DNA of 64,000 nucleotides from Periplaneta americana (lineage: Eukaryota; Arthropoda; Insecta; Blattodea; Blattidae), in the NCBI RefSeq assembly GCF_040183065.1, contig NC_091119.1:61800892-61864891 (forward strand). The letters run 5' to 3'. The notes under the pieces were generated by a model that worked only from the letters and a program-made list of their open reading frames with translations, searched no databases and was not told the DNA's origin. Both the position numbers and the translations under genes were made by a program. Shown in pieces: positions 1 through 10,364 of this stretch (its first letter is position 1; every line of letters begins with the position of its first letter).

Positions 1-785
1 CAAATGACACCCATCATTCTTGCAATGGACTCTTCAATTGCACTCATACAGTCCACATGGACGATTCCTAATTTTTCTGCTGAATCTGATGAACAAGAAT
101 TTATTTTACAGTGATCGTATAATTGTAATAAATGTTTGGCGGTTTATTATGCAATATGGAGTGTTTAATGTTTCTCGTATACTTATTTTATAGAAAATGG
201 TCTACATGTTAAAGTTCTTAGTCACCCTATAGTGCAGCCATTTCCAACCGGTGTGACGCGGCATACTGATCCACTGGTGTGTCGCGAGAAAATGAAAATA
301 GTAAAGGTTGTAGCAAAAGCTGGAAAAGTAAAAGTGAAAAAAGTAGTAAAAAAAGAATCAACATCCAACGAACGCTGCACAAATCAACATTCAGTAAACA
401 TAAGTTATATCCTCCTAATATCTTTAAACTCCTCCCTCCCCAGTTGGGAACCATTGGTTTAGAGTAGCTATATGAGTGTGCCGCGGGATTTTAAATTACA
501 CTTTTAGTGTGTTACATGATGAAAAAGGTTGAAAAGCGCTGCTATATTGCAGAATCTTTTTAGAATATTTAGAGAAACTAGAGGGTGCGTTATGTTTTGA
601 TCTACGGAACTGTAAATAATACAAAACTTCGTGTAGAACATTTAGAACATTTATTGATGTTATATTATTTTATTGTTAATGTAGACTCTAATAAACAATT
701 AGTGGTAAGGATGAATCTATTTTTCGTTATAATTAGGCCTACTGTAGTAATTATTTTTAATTTCGGAATATGTATGATAAGAATT
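1..785. other. No recognised feature
   Basis: AT-rich sequence with only short, low-complexity open frames. The lysine/valine-rich frame near 232-462 has no motif I recognise, and I see no splice or promoter signal that would support a gene. Confidence 0.5.
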
Positions 786-791
786 TCTTGC

Positions 792-1029
792 GTTAAATTC
801 TAACGTACGTTATTTACATGTTTCGACTTATTTATAGGTCATCCTCAGAACTGGTCGTTGTTGGTCTTGGCGCCTCTTGTTTTGTTTTCTGTGAGGGTGT
901 GTTCGTGTGGTATAATGTAGAGTCAAAGAGTGTGTGTGTTCTGAAATTGAGTTGTGTGTTGAGAATTTCGTTGGGATCTGTTTTCGTAAATAGATCGAAA
1001 CATGTAAACAAGGTACGTTAGAATTTAAC
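792..1029. mobile_element. Short inverted-repeat element (MITE-like)
   Basis: The first ~35 bases (starting GTTAAATTCTAACGTACG) recur inverted at 995-1029, with only a few mismatches. The 238-bp span between them has no plausible coding frame. The arm includes the string ACATGTTTCGA. I could not resolve a target duplication, so the superfamily is open. Confidence 0.7.
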
Positions 1030-1365
1030 ACAAAGTCTTATAAGTTAATACATATTCCGACGTGATACAGTGTTAAAGCTGAGTAATCAAGATGTAGACC
1101 TATATTTTTAATTGTTATGCTTACATTAACAATTATGCTTTGACAGTCCAAGACATTCTTTTGTTACTGTCTCTTTTTTTTTTTCGCTGTTATTTATACT
1201 CGCTTTAACATCTTTGGTCATAACGCGAGTTAATTTTTGGGTGAAATCCGAAGGCCTGTGTAGTATTGTTGAGACTGGTTCTATTGTTGTGAACTAGATG
1301 GCGACTGTAAGCGTATAATTATGTAGACCAATAGCTACTGATTTGTTATGAACATGATTTCGGTG

Positions 1366-1542
1366 ATGAATGAGGCCGGTGATATTCAGGGATGTTGTGG
1401 CCCGAATTTCCTGGCATTTGCCTTACGGTTGAGGGAAAACCCTGAAAAAACCTCAACCAGGAAATTCAACCCGACCGGGAATCGAACCAGGGCTCTCTGC
1501 GTATGAGACCAGCATGCTGATCCCTACATCACAGAGGTGGTC
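1366..1542 (-). mobile_element. tRNA-derived SINE, diverged copy
   Basis: Read on the minus strand, a tRNA-like head carries a B-box (GGTTCGATTCCCGG) and is followed by the body motif TTTCCTGGTTGAGGTTTTTT shared with the other SINEs here. The copy is diverged and its 3' half is short. The intervening sequence to 1561 is unassigned. Confidence 0.75.
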
Positions 1543-1562
1543 GTTGCTGTCTTGTAGTTACA

Positions 1563-1749
1563 CCACAGTCTAGTAGGTATACAGTCACGAAGCTTGAGTT
1601 TATGAGGGTACCAGAAACAATAGACAGTGCAGGAACTATTTCGCATTGTCTGTAATGAGGCGATAGTAGCGATCCTAGTGGTTAGCAACTATCTTTGGAT
1701 GCATATTTACTACGTATTGAGCTTCGTGACTGTATATACTAGACTGTGG
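1563..1749. mobile_element. MITE family A, copy 1
   Basis: Terminal inverted repeats of about 30 bases (CCACAGTCTAGTAGGTATAC and its inverse ending GACTGTGG) enclose ~187 bp. A second copy lies at 34004-34180 in the same orientation, sharing the internal string GCGATCCTAGTGGTTAG. The flank suggests a 3-bp TTA/TAC duplication but is ambiguous. Confidence 0.8.
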
Positions 1750-1936
1750 TTACACGCAGGCCTACTTTAGCTTACACTGTTCCAAATTTCTAAACAAAAA
1801 AATATACGACTTTTAATAGGTACAGAATCATTAAGCTTATGGGTAAAAAACAATTGGCTATAAATCATTTAACACGCATTTGATTGAAATAGGGCCTATT
1901 TCTTGTTGTCACCTATAATATTTAATTAATTACAAC

Positions 1937-2751
1937 CATAGGCGGAGTTATGGGGGGGGGATGGGGGGCACTGCCCCCCAAACTTGTCTGAACTATATTT
2001 TTTTTTCTATTAACGTTAGAAAATATTGAATTCAAAAGATGTTTCTTGCTCTTTTATGATTAAGTTTCTATGCTGAAATTGACGAATTAATGTCTTCAGA
2101 TCATGTGCCTGCACTATAATATTTATTTTAAATTTCTGAATGTGCAATAATTTCTATACCTCATTTGAGGAATGGAAACACTGTAATGTTTCTTTTGTAA
2201 CAGCCTGTACTCATGTGTTAGGAGTCTGCAGGTGTTTAGGCCACCACTTGGAAAAATTGAATAACATACTGCAGAACAATGCAGAAAAAAGAAACGTGAT
2301 CCCGGTATAATGTGTAAACTTAAAGACGAGAGATTAAGTAAAATAATTAGAATTTACATTTCATATGATATCTTCAGGAAGGTAAGCTTCAGACAATAAA
2401 GTTTCTCTTAGCACTGTTACGTAGTTTTATTGATGTACGTATACATGTGTTTATGTATGACAAAGAAAAATAGGGAGATTATTTTAAGTTACGCCTTATA
2501 ATATATAGTAGACCTATAGTTCTAGCTCTGTACAACTCGGCCCGAAACATCGCGGATATGGATCTAACACTGTAAGAAACATGCCCTCCGAAAATACCTT
2601 TATTAAATGATCATATTCCGATATACTGTACCACGGTCGAGCTATAACGGGGGAAGAAGGTAAATGATGTCCCACATAAGCTTATTACATCAGAATTCTA
2701 TGGTTTTGCTTTGCCCCCCCCCCCAAGAAAACTGTTCTTTCTCCGCCTATG
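1937..2751. mobile_element. Non-autonomous hAT element with 8-bp TSD
   Basis: The element starts CATAGGCGGAG and ends with the exact inverse CTCCGCCTATG. Flanks are ATTACAAC (1929-1936) and ATTACAGC (2752-2759), an 8-bp duplication with one mismatch. This fits the hAT superfamily (8-bp duplications, TIRs starting CA-GG-G). G-runs and C-runs sit just inside the two ends. No transposase frame is visible across its 815 bp. Confidence 0.8.
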
Positions 2752-2944
2752 ATTACAGCATACGACTTTTCACAAAAGACTGTAAAATGGAGGCTATTGT
2801 AGCATGAGTCACCGAGATAGGTGAACAACTAAAGTTGTAAATAGGGACCAACAGATGGCAGGAAAGTGCGTTGCACCTGGCAGTTCACGTCAATGCATTT
2901 ATGTGTGAACTAAATATTAGACGGTGAAGTAAAAGAAACGTTTG

Positions 2945-3618
2945 CGCATACGACACACTTTCTTCACACAAATGGAAAACAGTAGGTTAGAAAAAAAATA
3001 GATAAACGGTTTGTAAGTAACTTGAGAGCAACACCAAGACGCAATGGGGGGAATTTCGTGAGAAGAGAAAGAGGAAAAAAGTGCGGACGAATTCCTCGCT
3101 TCAAATGAGATTAAAGAATTGTGTAAAAAGTGGAAAGCAATACAAAATTTTGTTCAAATTCTCCACTCTGATAAGGTTGTAGCAGTGCGTGCGATAAATC
3201 TGTTTAACGACAACGCAATGTCACATTTCCGCAAAATCCTCAAAATGATGCAAAAGCAGGTGTCATTGGATAGGTTCTTAGTCAAAGCAAAAGATTCCTG
3301 TCAGTCAAGCAGTCAGAAGTGATCCCGTTAGTGATAGTGAAAATGTTTTCTTTAAATCTTCAATAAGTTTACTAAGCAGTAAAACAGGTAAAAACACTCA
3401 AAAACAAAATGCAGTAGGCCTCGGTCTAAAGTAATTTGTGTTGCATTATTGTATTGAATTTTACCTATATTATATTATTTTATATGAATAAAAGTTTGTG
3501 AAATGACAATCTGAGTTTGCATTGGTTTTTTAAGGAGAAAGTCGCTTTGATGTGCGAGTGTTTTCGATTAAAAGAACGTTTTTGAAAGGAATTATGCTCA
3601 TAATCCAAGGTTTTACTG
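2945..3618 (+). mobile_element. pogo/Tigger-like DNA transposon, 3' portion
   Basis: This spans a transposase C-terminal fragment and a downstream terminus ending CCAAGGTTTTACTG, followed by TA (3619-3620). The same terminus occurs at the end of another fragment at 33151. The 5' half of the element is missing or unrecognisable. Pogo-group elements insert at TA, which fits the visible edge. Confidence 0.7.
3062..3321 (+). pseudogene. Tigger/jerky-like transposase C-terminus
   Basis: The frame encodes a fragment with the order ...FLASNEIKELCKKW..., FVQILHSDK, RAINLFNDNAMSHFRKILK and QKQVSLDRFL. This matches the C-terminal tail of CENP-B/jerky/Tigger transposases, downstream of the DDE catalytic domain, which is absent. 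The coding match begins upstream of the first methionine, so this is a fragment and not a short gene. It lies inside a pogo-like element with one terminus at 3618. In a live element the protein would bind and cut the element's own ends; without the catalytic core this copy cannot. Confidence 0.75.
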
Positions 3619-3620
3619 TA

Positions 3621-3990
3621 GAATCTATCTAAGATTTAAGGGAAATAGGCCCTACGTGATTTAACAGCCTCAGTATACCTACATAAAAACGCAATAATTT
3701 TATAGTAGGCTATCAGCTATAAACATATTTCTTTTTAATGTTATATTAAAATAATTATTATTAAGACATTTCCTACTTTCAGTTTTACATGTAATGCAAA
3801 ATGTTCAAATAAACATACATAAGTCAAGTTACTTAGGGCTAGCACATTTGGAACGTATTAAAATGTTTAACAGCATTGTTACCTAGCACAATATCAATTT
3901 CCAAAAATTAAATTCTATCAATAAAGCTCACTTTCCATAATATTTTAACTGCCAAAGTCTCCCCTCAGTACCTTCAAGATATTTCCAATT
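3621..3990. other. No recognised feature
   Basis: AT-rich unique-looking sequence between the Tigger relic and the next MITE; no coding frame or repeat structure seen. Confidence 0.5.
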
Positions 3991-4231
3991 GAGCCGTTCA
4001 GAGCAGAAGTGGTGTAAGTAAAAAATGGGTAATGAGTGTTAAAGTAAACATTCTGTAAAATACAGCGGAAAGTAGCAATTAATATTCAATTTATTTAAAC
4101 TATTAGTAGGCCTAGTCAGTGGATAGCACGAAGGACATATTAATTGCTATTTTGCGCTGTGTTTTACAGAATTTTTACTTTAAACCTCATTACCCAATTT
4201 TGACTTACACCACTTCTGCTCTGAACGGCTC
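3991..4231. mobile_element. Fold-back MITE with ~77-bp arms
   Basis: Left arm starts GAGCCGTTCAGAGCAGAAGT and the right arm is its near-perfect inverse, ending CTGAACGGCTC. Each arm runs for about 77 bases, leaving a short centre. ATT abuts both ends and may be a 3-bp target duplication. There is no coding frame. Confidence 0.8.
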
Positions 4232-4319
4232 ATTTATAAAAAATCACCTAAATAAATAGCATTTTGACTTAGCACCATTTGGAAATTAACTCTTCAATTT
4301 CATTAGGATTACATTTAGG

Positions 4320-4374
4320 TATTATTATTATTTATTATTATTATTATTATTACTATTATTATTATTATTACTAT
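4320..4374. repeat. (ATT)n microsatellite
   Basis: Interrupted ATT/TTA triplet run. It probably belongs to the repeat fragment at 4457-4525. Confidence 0.85.
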
Positions 4375-4456
4375 TCATGTGTTGAAGATAAAAGGAACTA
4401 TTATTGCATTATACTAATTATGTTTTGCTTACAGCAATGTTATAATTTTCTATCAT

Positions 4457-4525
4457 ATTGGTTCAGTGGAAGAGACGGCCGAATGGCCTTAACTTAACTC
4501 TGCCACTTAAAACAAAACATTATTA
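4457..4525. repeat. Interspersed repeat fragment with (ATT)n
   Basis: The string GGCCTTAACTTAACTCTGCC next to ATT repeats matches, inverted, the unit at 30402-30500 (GGCAGAGTTAAGGCCTTAGG next to AAT repeats). Two copies support an interspersed repeat with a triplet tail; the family is unknown. Confidence 0.5.
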
Positions 4526-4570
4526 TTTTTTTAAAGAGTAGGAAAGACCAAGTGCCCCGAATACAAGATA

Positions 4571-4963
4571 TTAAACTACCGAAAATAGCCGAAGAATACC
4601 GACCAAAAGTACAAAGAACACCAAATAAGCCGGTACATCAATTTTGTCTGGAGACGAGAGGGACCAATGTGGCCTGAACCGTGACGCTCCTGCTGTTGAT
4701 GACAAAACACTGCTACGCTGCAGCCAACAGTCTAACCGGCTTGATGATGCGGGGGGCGGATCTATCTGAAGGATAACCGGTGGCAGGTTATCAGACTCCA
4801 CCCTATCTCGCATCTGCTCCACCCGTAGCTCCACCCCTGTCTGATTTATCAAATAGTCCTGCCCATCCAGATGCTCCTTGTCATCGAACCAATGAAGATC
4901 GCGCAGGAGACAAAATACGTTAGCATCGCGCATATTTAATAACTCGATGGCTGCCTGCATCAT
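4571..4963 (-). CDS. Unidentified 130-residue open frame
   Basis: I do not recognise this protein. It opens MMQAAIELLNMRDANVFCLL, is rich in charged residues in its first half (HWFDDKEHLDGQDY), has a proline/serine-rich middle, and ends with a hydrophobic stretch (AYLVFFVLLVGILRLFSVV) that could be a C-terminal membrane segment. The frame is uninterrupted and visibly richer in G+C than its surroundings, which argues against a chance frame. It sits between an interspersed repeat and a LINE tail, with no obvious splice sites. It could be a captured gene fragment, part of an unknown mobile element, or a chance frame. Confidence 0.35.
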   Translation of the reverse strand: MMQAAIELLNMRDANVFCLLRDLHWFDDKEHLDGQDYLINQTGVELRVEQMRDRVESDNLPPVILQIDPPPASSSRLDCWLQRSSVLSSTAGASRFRPHWSLSSPDKIDVPAYLVFFVLLVGILRLFSVV

Positions 4964-5009
4964 GATTCCATTAGGTGACGATTAACGTTTGAGTAAGATC
5001 ATGCATTGA

Positions 5010-5114
5010 CATGTATGTATGTATGTATGTATGTATGTATGTATGTATGTATGTATGTATGTATGTATGTATGTATGTATGTATGTATGTATGTATGTAT
5101 GTATGTATGTATGC
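5010..5114. repeat. (ATGT)n microsatellite
   Basis: About 26 near-perfect ATGT units. It directly abuts the 3' end of a minus-strand LINE fragment, so it probably began as a LINE tail, (ACAT)n on the minus strand. Confidence 0.9.
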
Positions 5115-5365
5115 CTTTTTTGAGCAGCATGTTCCATTACAAATGGAAAGTAATACTACATGCCTAGGTTTACCTTCAAGTACATAATCCATTTACATTA
5201 TATATTATTATGTTGCCATTCTAGATTAAATATGGATTAGTGTAGTTCATCTATTATGAGTAACTGCCAAGATAATATTGGTACTTCTTAATCTAACTTA
5301 TTTTCCTATTACTAACCTATGAAGTACAAGAATCTATTTACATATTCTAGCATTAAAATATGTAA
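5115..5365 (-). mobile_element. LINE 3' end fragment
   Basis: The motif GCATGTTCCATTACAAA followed by AATACTACATG recurs here, at 5460-5490 and, diverged, at 8865-8900. In each case it sits next to a simple-repeat or poly-T stretch. This pattern is expected of the 3' terminus of one non-LTR family inserted in minus orientation. Confidence 0.6.
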
Positions 5366-5367
<2 letters not shown>

Positions 5368-5396
<29 letters not shown>

Positions 5397-5441
5397 TGTA
5401 TGTATGTATGTATGTATGTATGTATGTATGTATGTATGTAT
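5368..5441. repeat. (ATGT)n microsatellite
   Basis: Second tetranucleotide run, again at the 3' edge of a minus-strand LINE copy. Confidence 0.9.
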
Positions 5442-5560
5442 TTTTAATGCTTCTTTACAAGCATGTTCCATTACAAACATACAATACCACATGCTAATAG
5501 ACTACACATTACAATATTGCTAACTCTTCCGAATACAATGTATACACATTATTGCTAGCC

Positions 5561-6180
5561 TATTCTACTTTCCCTAAATTTAATCTACTGTTTACAACGT
5601 GTCAACGTCTATGCTACTGTTGAATCTTTTAAATACTTTGTACAACACTATTTTAGAGCCTATTCTGTTTTTCTGTTTATAAATTTAAAAAAAAATCTAT
5701 ACTATTGTTAATCCTTTTATGAACTATGTTTAGAAGAACACTTTTTAACAAATTAACTTACTTTCCCTAAATTTACTATTTAGAACGTGTTAACATCTAT
5801 GCTACTGTTGAATCATTTAAATTCATTATACAGCACTATTTTAGAGCCTATTCTGTTTTTCTGTTTACAAATTAAAAAAAATACCATTGTTAATCCTTTT
5901 ATAAACTGTATTTAGAAAAATATTATTTAACAAATGAACTTATTTTCCTTACGTGTCAACATCTATGCTACTATTGCTCTTTTAAATACATTGTACAACA
6001 CTATTTTGGAGCATATTCTGTTTTTCTATTTACAAATAAAATAAATAAATAAATCAATGAACACTATTGTTAATCCTTTCGAACACTATGTTTAGAGATA
6101 GGCCTATACTATTTAACAAATTAACCTATTTTCCTTGAATTTACTATTTAAAATATGTCAAAATTAATAGTTTTTGTGAA
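5561..6180. repeat. ~185-bp tandem repeat array
   Basis: Three full units and one partial unit start at about 5561, 5761, 5942 and 6128. Shared landmarks in each are TTTCCCTAAATTTA or TTTCCTT, ATCTATGCTACT, GAGCCTATTCTGTTTTTCT, ATTGTTAATCCTTT and TTTAACAAATTAACTTA. Units have diverged from one another. The array lies in what appears to be the 3' untranslated part of the LINE. Confidence 0.8.
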
Positions 6181-6208
6181 CTTTTTGAATGGTTTTTTAT
6201 GTAGGCTA

Positions 6209-6245
6209 TGTATGTATGTATGTATGTATGTATGTATGTATGTAT
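6209..6245. repeat. (ATGT)n microsatellite
   Basis: Nine ATGT units inside the LINE 3' region; possibly an older tail left by a nested insertion. Confidence 0.85.
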
Positions 6246-6498
6246 AAGAAATTTACGCCTATATTGAGTGATTCATAGCTTATAGACTCCTAAACATTTA
6301 TCATTTTAATCAATTATAAACATTTCATGGTAGTCTATTCGTACATTGCTTCACAGCTAGAATATGGAACAAGTCAAAAAAGTTAATACCTACTGCTATA
6401 AAGTCTTAATTTATAGTCACAGTCTAGATTAAATATGTATATACAGACGAGGTTTACAATATAGTCTACTAGTACAATACAAAGTTTTAGTATCAATT

Positions 6499-7140
6499 TC
6501 ATGAAGCGTTATTGAATGTCATGAATTCACCTACAGAATAGAAGGCGTGAGAAATTAGGTACTTCTTTAATTTGGCCTTAAATAATCTTATGTTTTGAGT
6601 TTCATTTTTTATATCGATAGGGAATCTATTAAACATTTTTACTGCCATATAACGCACTCCTTTTTGATAGCATGATAGACTTGCCGATGGAGTATTAAAG
6701 TCATTTTTTGACACGTAGTTATGTTAGGAACCGTTGAATTAGTTACAAAGTTTTCACGATTACATACGAGAAAGATTATTAATGAAAAAATATACTGACA
6801 AACCATGGACATTATTTGTAGTTTTTTTTTAATAATCCTACACGATTCCCTAGATTTGGCACCTAGGCCTATTACCCTTTTTTGCAGTGGTAATATACTG
6901 TTACTACCTGTGGAATTTCCCAGGAATATTATTCCAAAACTCATTACCGAGTGGAAGTATGCAAAATATATTGTTTTTAAGGTATTGATATTTACTATCT
7001 TTTGCATAGATCTAATAGCAAAACATGCTGAATTTAGTTTGGGGGTAATTTCTTTAATATGATATAGCCTACAGTAGATAATTTATATAAGTGTTGTTCG
7101 TCCAGTTGTATTTTCCTAATAAAATTCTAATTTATCTTAT
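6499..7140 (-). pseudogene. LINE reverse transcriptase C-terminus
   Basis: Two minus-strand frames cover the end of a non-LTR reverse transcriptase. The upstream part reads ...KLNSACFAIRSM..., NTLKTIYFAYFHSVMSFGII and LPLQKRVIGL, corresponding to the thumb and post-RT region. The downstream part reads YQKGVRYMAVKMFNRFP, then FKAKLKKYLISHAFYSVGEF, the typical end of jockey/CR1-like RTs. A frameshift joins them near 6640-6715, so the copy is dead. The endonuclease and catalytic RT motifs were lost by 5' truncation. Confidence 0.85.
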
Positions 7141-7200
7141 GAAAATATATAATTCAATCTCTTTTAAAATGAGAGAACTATTACACATGGATTTTGGAAT

Positions 7201-8110
7201 ATATTAGGCCTAAAGTCAAAAAATAAAACATAAACTTCTGAATACATTAAGCAAAATAAAATAAACAAAAATATGTCCAATTTTCATGGAATAGTCTTGT
7301 TCGTATACTTTGATTACACTGGTCTACAAAGAAAATTCATCAAGAAACATAATAAGCGGATTTGGCTAAGTTTGGACTGCTGATTTCAAATAATTATGTA
7401 ATTAGTTTTTTCTAGGACGTAAATACAGTTTTTGTGATAATTAGGGGAGATGATAGACTGTCATCCATGTGAAAATGATATAAATAACTTCAGAAAATTC
7501 TCTGTTTTAAGCAGATAAAATGCTTTTTGTGCACATTTGTTAAACATTTTTTATATTGTTTAATTCTCATAACATCCGCAGCTAGTTTGCCGTGTTACTT
7601 GATTATATTGAATTGATACAAGAGGAAAGGCAAAGGCAGTGTCTTTTATATTAAAAGAGGCCCGAAATTAAAATGGGTTATGTCATCCAAAGTAAATTTT
7701 AAGAAAAATGCAAAAATGTCCTACATCTCATACAAGAAAGATACAAATGCGGGAATGGCTCTAATTGATGAAGACGTCAGTAGTAAACATGCCTACCACG
7801 TTTATTCAAATCATAATGTCCAAATATTCGTTTTGTAAGAAAATTTAAATTTTGATAGGCTATCCCATTTTGATACATTTATTTTGAAACTCATTACTCT
7901 AATTTTACATTATTTGATCTAATTATGCTTTTGAACATGATTTCGTTAAAATAAACATTTCGAAATACTTTTATTTTATTTTTAATAGCACTATTCCCAA
8001 AACAGTCACAAAAAACTTCAAGAACTGGAAGTGTTTACTTAATAATTAGAGTAATTGCATGGTTTTACGAAAATTATAACAAAATCACTCTTCAAACATG
8101 TTCACAGGAA
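7201..8110. other. No recognised feature
   Basis: AT-rich sequence. A short stretch (ACACTGGTCTACAAAG near 7316) resembles the inverse of one near 12930, but no element boundaries could be drawn. Confidence 0.4.
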
Positions 8111-8119
8111 TCTTTAACA

Positions 8120-8835
8120 AGGAAAATATCCGAGAGTTTCGCATGGGACTCGCATTCGGGGGGTCCGTGGTTCGATTCCCAGACCAACTAACCTGAATGT
8201 TGCTTAGCCAAATGCCGGGTTGAAATTTTCATTGCAATGTTCCATTTTCTCTTCCCCTCCCGTGTAGAAAAGTATTTAGATTTTCATATCAAATCATTCA
8301 TCTTTCTCATCTCATTCAATAGCCAACCGTTCTTTGGTTTCCCATCCTTCCGCTATATTTTTTATTTTTATTTTAGTAGGTTATTTTACGACGCTTTATC
8401 AACATCTTAGGTTATTTAGCGTCTGCATGAGATGAAGGTGATAATGCCGGTGAAATGAGTCCGGGGCCCAACACCGAAAGTTACCCAGCATTTGCCCATA
8501 TTGGGATGAGGGAAAACCCCGGAAAAAAACCTCAACCAGGTAATTTTCCCCGAACGGAAATCTAACCCGGGCCACCTGGTTTCACGGCTAGACGCGCTAA
8601 CCGTTACTCCACAGGTGTGGACCTTCCGCTATATCTCTGTCAGGATTCATTCCTTAAGAGCACTTCCAAGGACACTTCAACACCTTGGAAGGGCCTTTGG
8701 AATGGATCCTATGTTGCTCGGTCACCTTTTCGGTGTGAGGGTAGGAGGCCTCCATTGGGTGAGCAGATGAGGCGTGACATGCGGCCGGTTGGCTGGTACA
8801 ACCTCATCCTCATTCATCCCATAAATTCGGGATGC
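8120..8835 (+). mobile_element. tRNA-derived SINE-like repeat, split
   Basis: A tRNA-like head (TCGCATGGGACTCGCATTCG, then the B-box TGGTTCGATTCCC near 8171) starts a plus-strand repeat. It is split by the minus-strand SINE at 8359-8621 and resumes at about 8635. How far it runs toward 8835 is uncertain. No matching copy in the window fixes its ends. Confidence 0.5.
8359..8621 (-). mobile_element. tRNA-derived SINE-1 with 13-bp TSD
   Basis: The perfect direct repeat CCTTCCGCTATAT flanks it at 8346-8358 and 8622-8634. On the minus strand the order is a tRNA-like head (GTGGAGTAACGGTTAGCGCG), a core TTACCTGGTTGAGG, GGGTAACTTTCGGTGTTGG, and a tail ending in the GTCGTAAAATAACC motif plus A-rich sequence. 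This is the best-defined SINE insertion in the window. Confidence 0.93.
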
Positions 8836-8847
8836 ACAATAGGTCTT

Positions 8848-9319
8848 TTTTTTTTACAGTATATATTTCAACATGCCCCATTACATAGGTAATATTACAT
8901 GTTTTGACAGTTCTAGATAATTACATTTTTAAGATTGCAAATTTGCCAGTTGCGTAATCAATAAATATGTGTGATAAGATATGCGATGAGAATAAATTAT
9001 AGTTAAGTACCATTCCAAATTCTGAATTCTTGCACCTTCCTACTTACAAACTTTCAAATTACATTAGCATTATTAATTGAAGATTATAAGACCCTCTGTT
9101 TCCCTAGTTACAATTTTAAATTACATCAGCAGCAAGAATTTAAGTATATATCACTCCTACATTTTCCTAGTTACAGATTTCAATTCAATAAGCAATAAAC
9201 ACACAAAAGGATAAAGATAATATACCAGTAAGTTACATAGATAGATCAAGAGATATTAAGAACATGGACATAGTTCCACAGTAACAGTTTTACAAATTAC
9301 ACATACAATTAGAATATGT
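8848..9319 (-). mobile_element. 5'-truncated LINE 3' end with poly-A
   Basis: A poly-T run at its left edge is a poly-A tail on the minus strand. The 12-bp direct repeat ACAATAGGTCTT flanks it at 8836-8847 and 9320-9331. The first 40 bases resemble the LINE 3' termini at 5115 and 5460. It interrupts sequence that continues at 9332 (TAGTATGACCGATGTGC). Confidence 0.75.
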
Positions 9320-9331
9320 ACAATAGGTCTT

Positions 9332-9600
9332 AGTATGACCGATGTGCAAGGGGTCGTCCTAACCGCCCGTAGCCACCGTGACCTAACCTAACCTAACAAG
9401 GGAAAAGCATCTGCAAAGGCCATTAACGTCCTCTTCTCCATCTTGTTCGTTTGTTGGCACATTCCTGGTCATATGAATTTGCAGGTTTACCTGCGAATGG
9501 TCTTCTCATTCCCAGAACAATCCAAAATGTTTCTACAACAATCCTTCTACATCCATGATGTATCGATGTATTGATAACCTACAGAAAAATTTTCCTCGTT
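9332..9600. other. Unassigned, includes CCTAA repeats
   Basis: Contains a short CCTAACCTAACCTAAC run at 9390-9405. This resembles the insect telomeric unit (TTAGG)n, but three units are too few to call interstitial telomere repeat. Confidence 0.4.
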
Positions 9601-10364
9601 TGCACAGTCCATATGATAAATATTGTTTGCTCTAAAAGCGTAAACATGCTTGTCCTTTAAATAAGATTAAGAAAAAAGTTGTTTAAATACTGAGATCTTA
9701 AATAGAATGGAGCTGGTCGGTTTCACCAAGTCTTTTGTAAATTTCTTTCACTTACGGACTGGACATTCTTCATTGCCAACGTTGATTACAGTTGCATGTT
9801 TCCCAGTGATAATATGATATTCTTTTGGCAACACAATTACCTCTTATTTTTTTATTCGATTCTCCACTTTTCCGAATATATTGTCGCAGGATAGTAAACT
9901 GTGTCCAAGAAGAGGGAATAGAACCCCGTCATATTTCAGCTTCACTGTAGAACCATCAACAGATCATCGATATTATAGTAATATTTTTGTGACTCTCATC
10001 CGTTTGAGACCAAAAGAATTTTCTCAATTCCATTCATATCATTACACATCAGTCTATTCCTTCAGAATTTCCTTTAGAAGTCTCATGTTCTAGCATGTGT
10101 AAGAAAATGCACTATGTCGCAATATTTTGTCTTACCTCTGCTCAACTACTGTTTCATTGGACATGTAATATTGCCTGGCTTAATATGTTGCTTGGTTAGA
10201 AGACGTGGAAATGCCAAATTTTGCTGACAATCATAGATCAAAGTGAGAAGGTCTGGAGACATCTCATTCTTGATTTCATAAAAACTTTTCACTCTTAGCA
10301 GATGAATACGTTGAGCAGTCATAGCCTGTAATCTTCTGTCTGACGTAGTATTACCGTAATTCAT
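9600..10364 (-). pseudogene. Decayed transposase-like coding fragment
   Basis: Two minus-strand pieces resemble a protein family I recall as common and repetitive in insect genomes, usually annotated as uncharacterised. The upstream piece (10364-10146) ends SPDLLTLIYDCQQNLAFPRL, matching a conserved YDCQKN-PxP motif. The downstream piece (about 9845-9610) reads VIVLPKEYHIITGKHATVI and VRKKFTKDL-like sequence with stops. Order and strand fit one degraded open frame. No catalytic residues can be assigned. The family match is from memory and needs a search. Confidence 0.4.

Larger units (their letters stand above)
5442..7200 (-). mobile_element. Non-LTR retrotransposon (LINE), 5'-truncated
   Basis: Read on the minus strand, this runs from RT C-terminal coding sequence (about 7140 down to 6499), through a long AT-rich 3' region with a tandem array, to a 3' end with an (ACAT)n tail. 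A further ATGT run at 6209-6245 interrupts it. The RT homology places it among jockey/CR1-like LINEs, but the clade is not resolved. Confidence 0.65.

Noticed and set aside
4971-5192. Minus-strand frame of repeated YIHT units
   Set aside because: Pure translation of the (ATGT)n microsatellite.
9390-9405. CCTAACCTAACCTAAC as interstitial telomere repeat
   Set aside because: Only three units, and the surrounding sequence is not telomeric; chance or repeat-derived.
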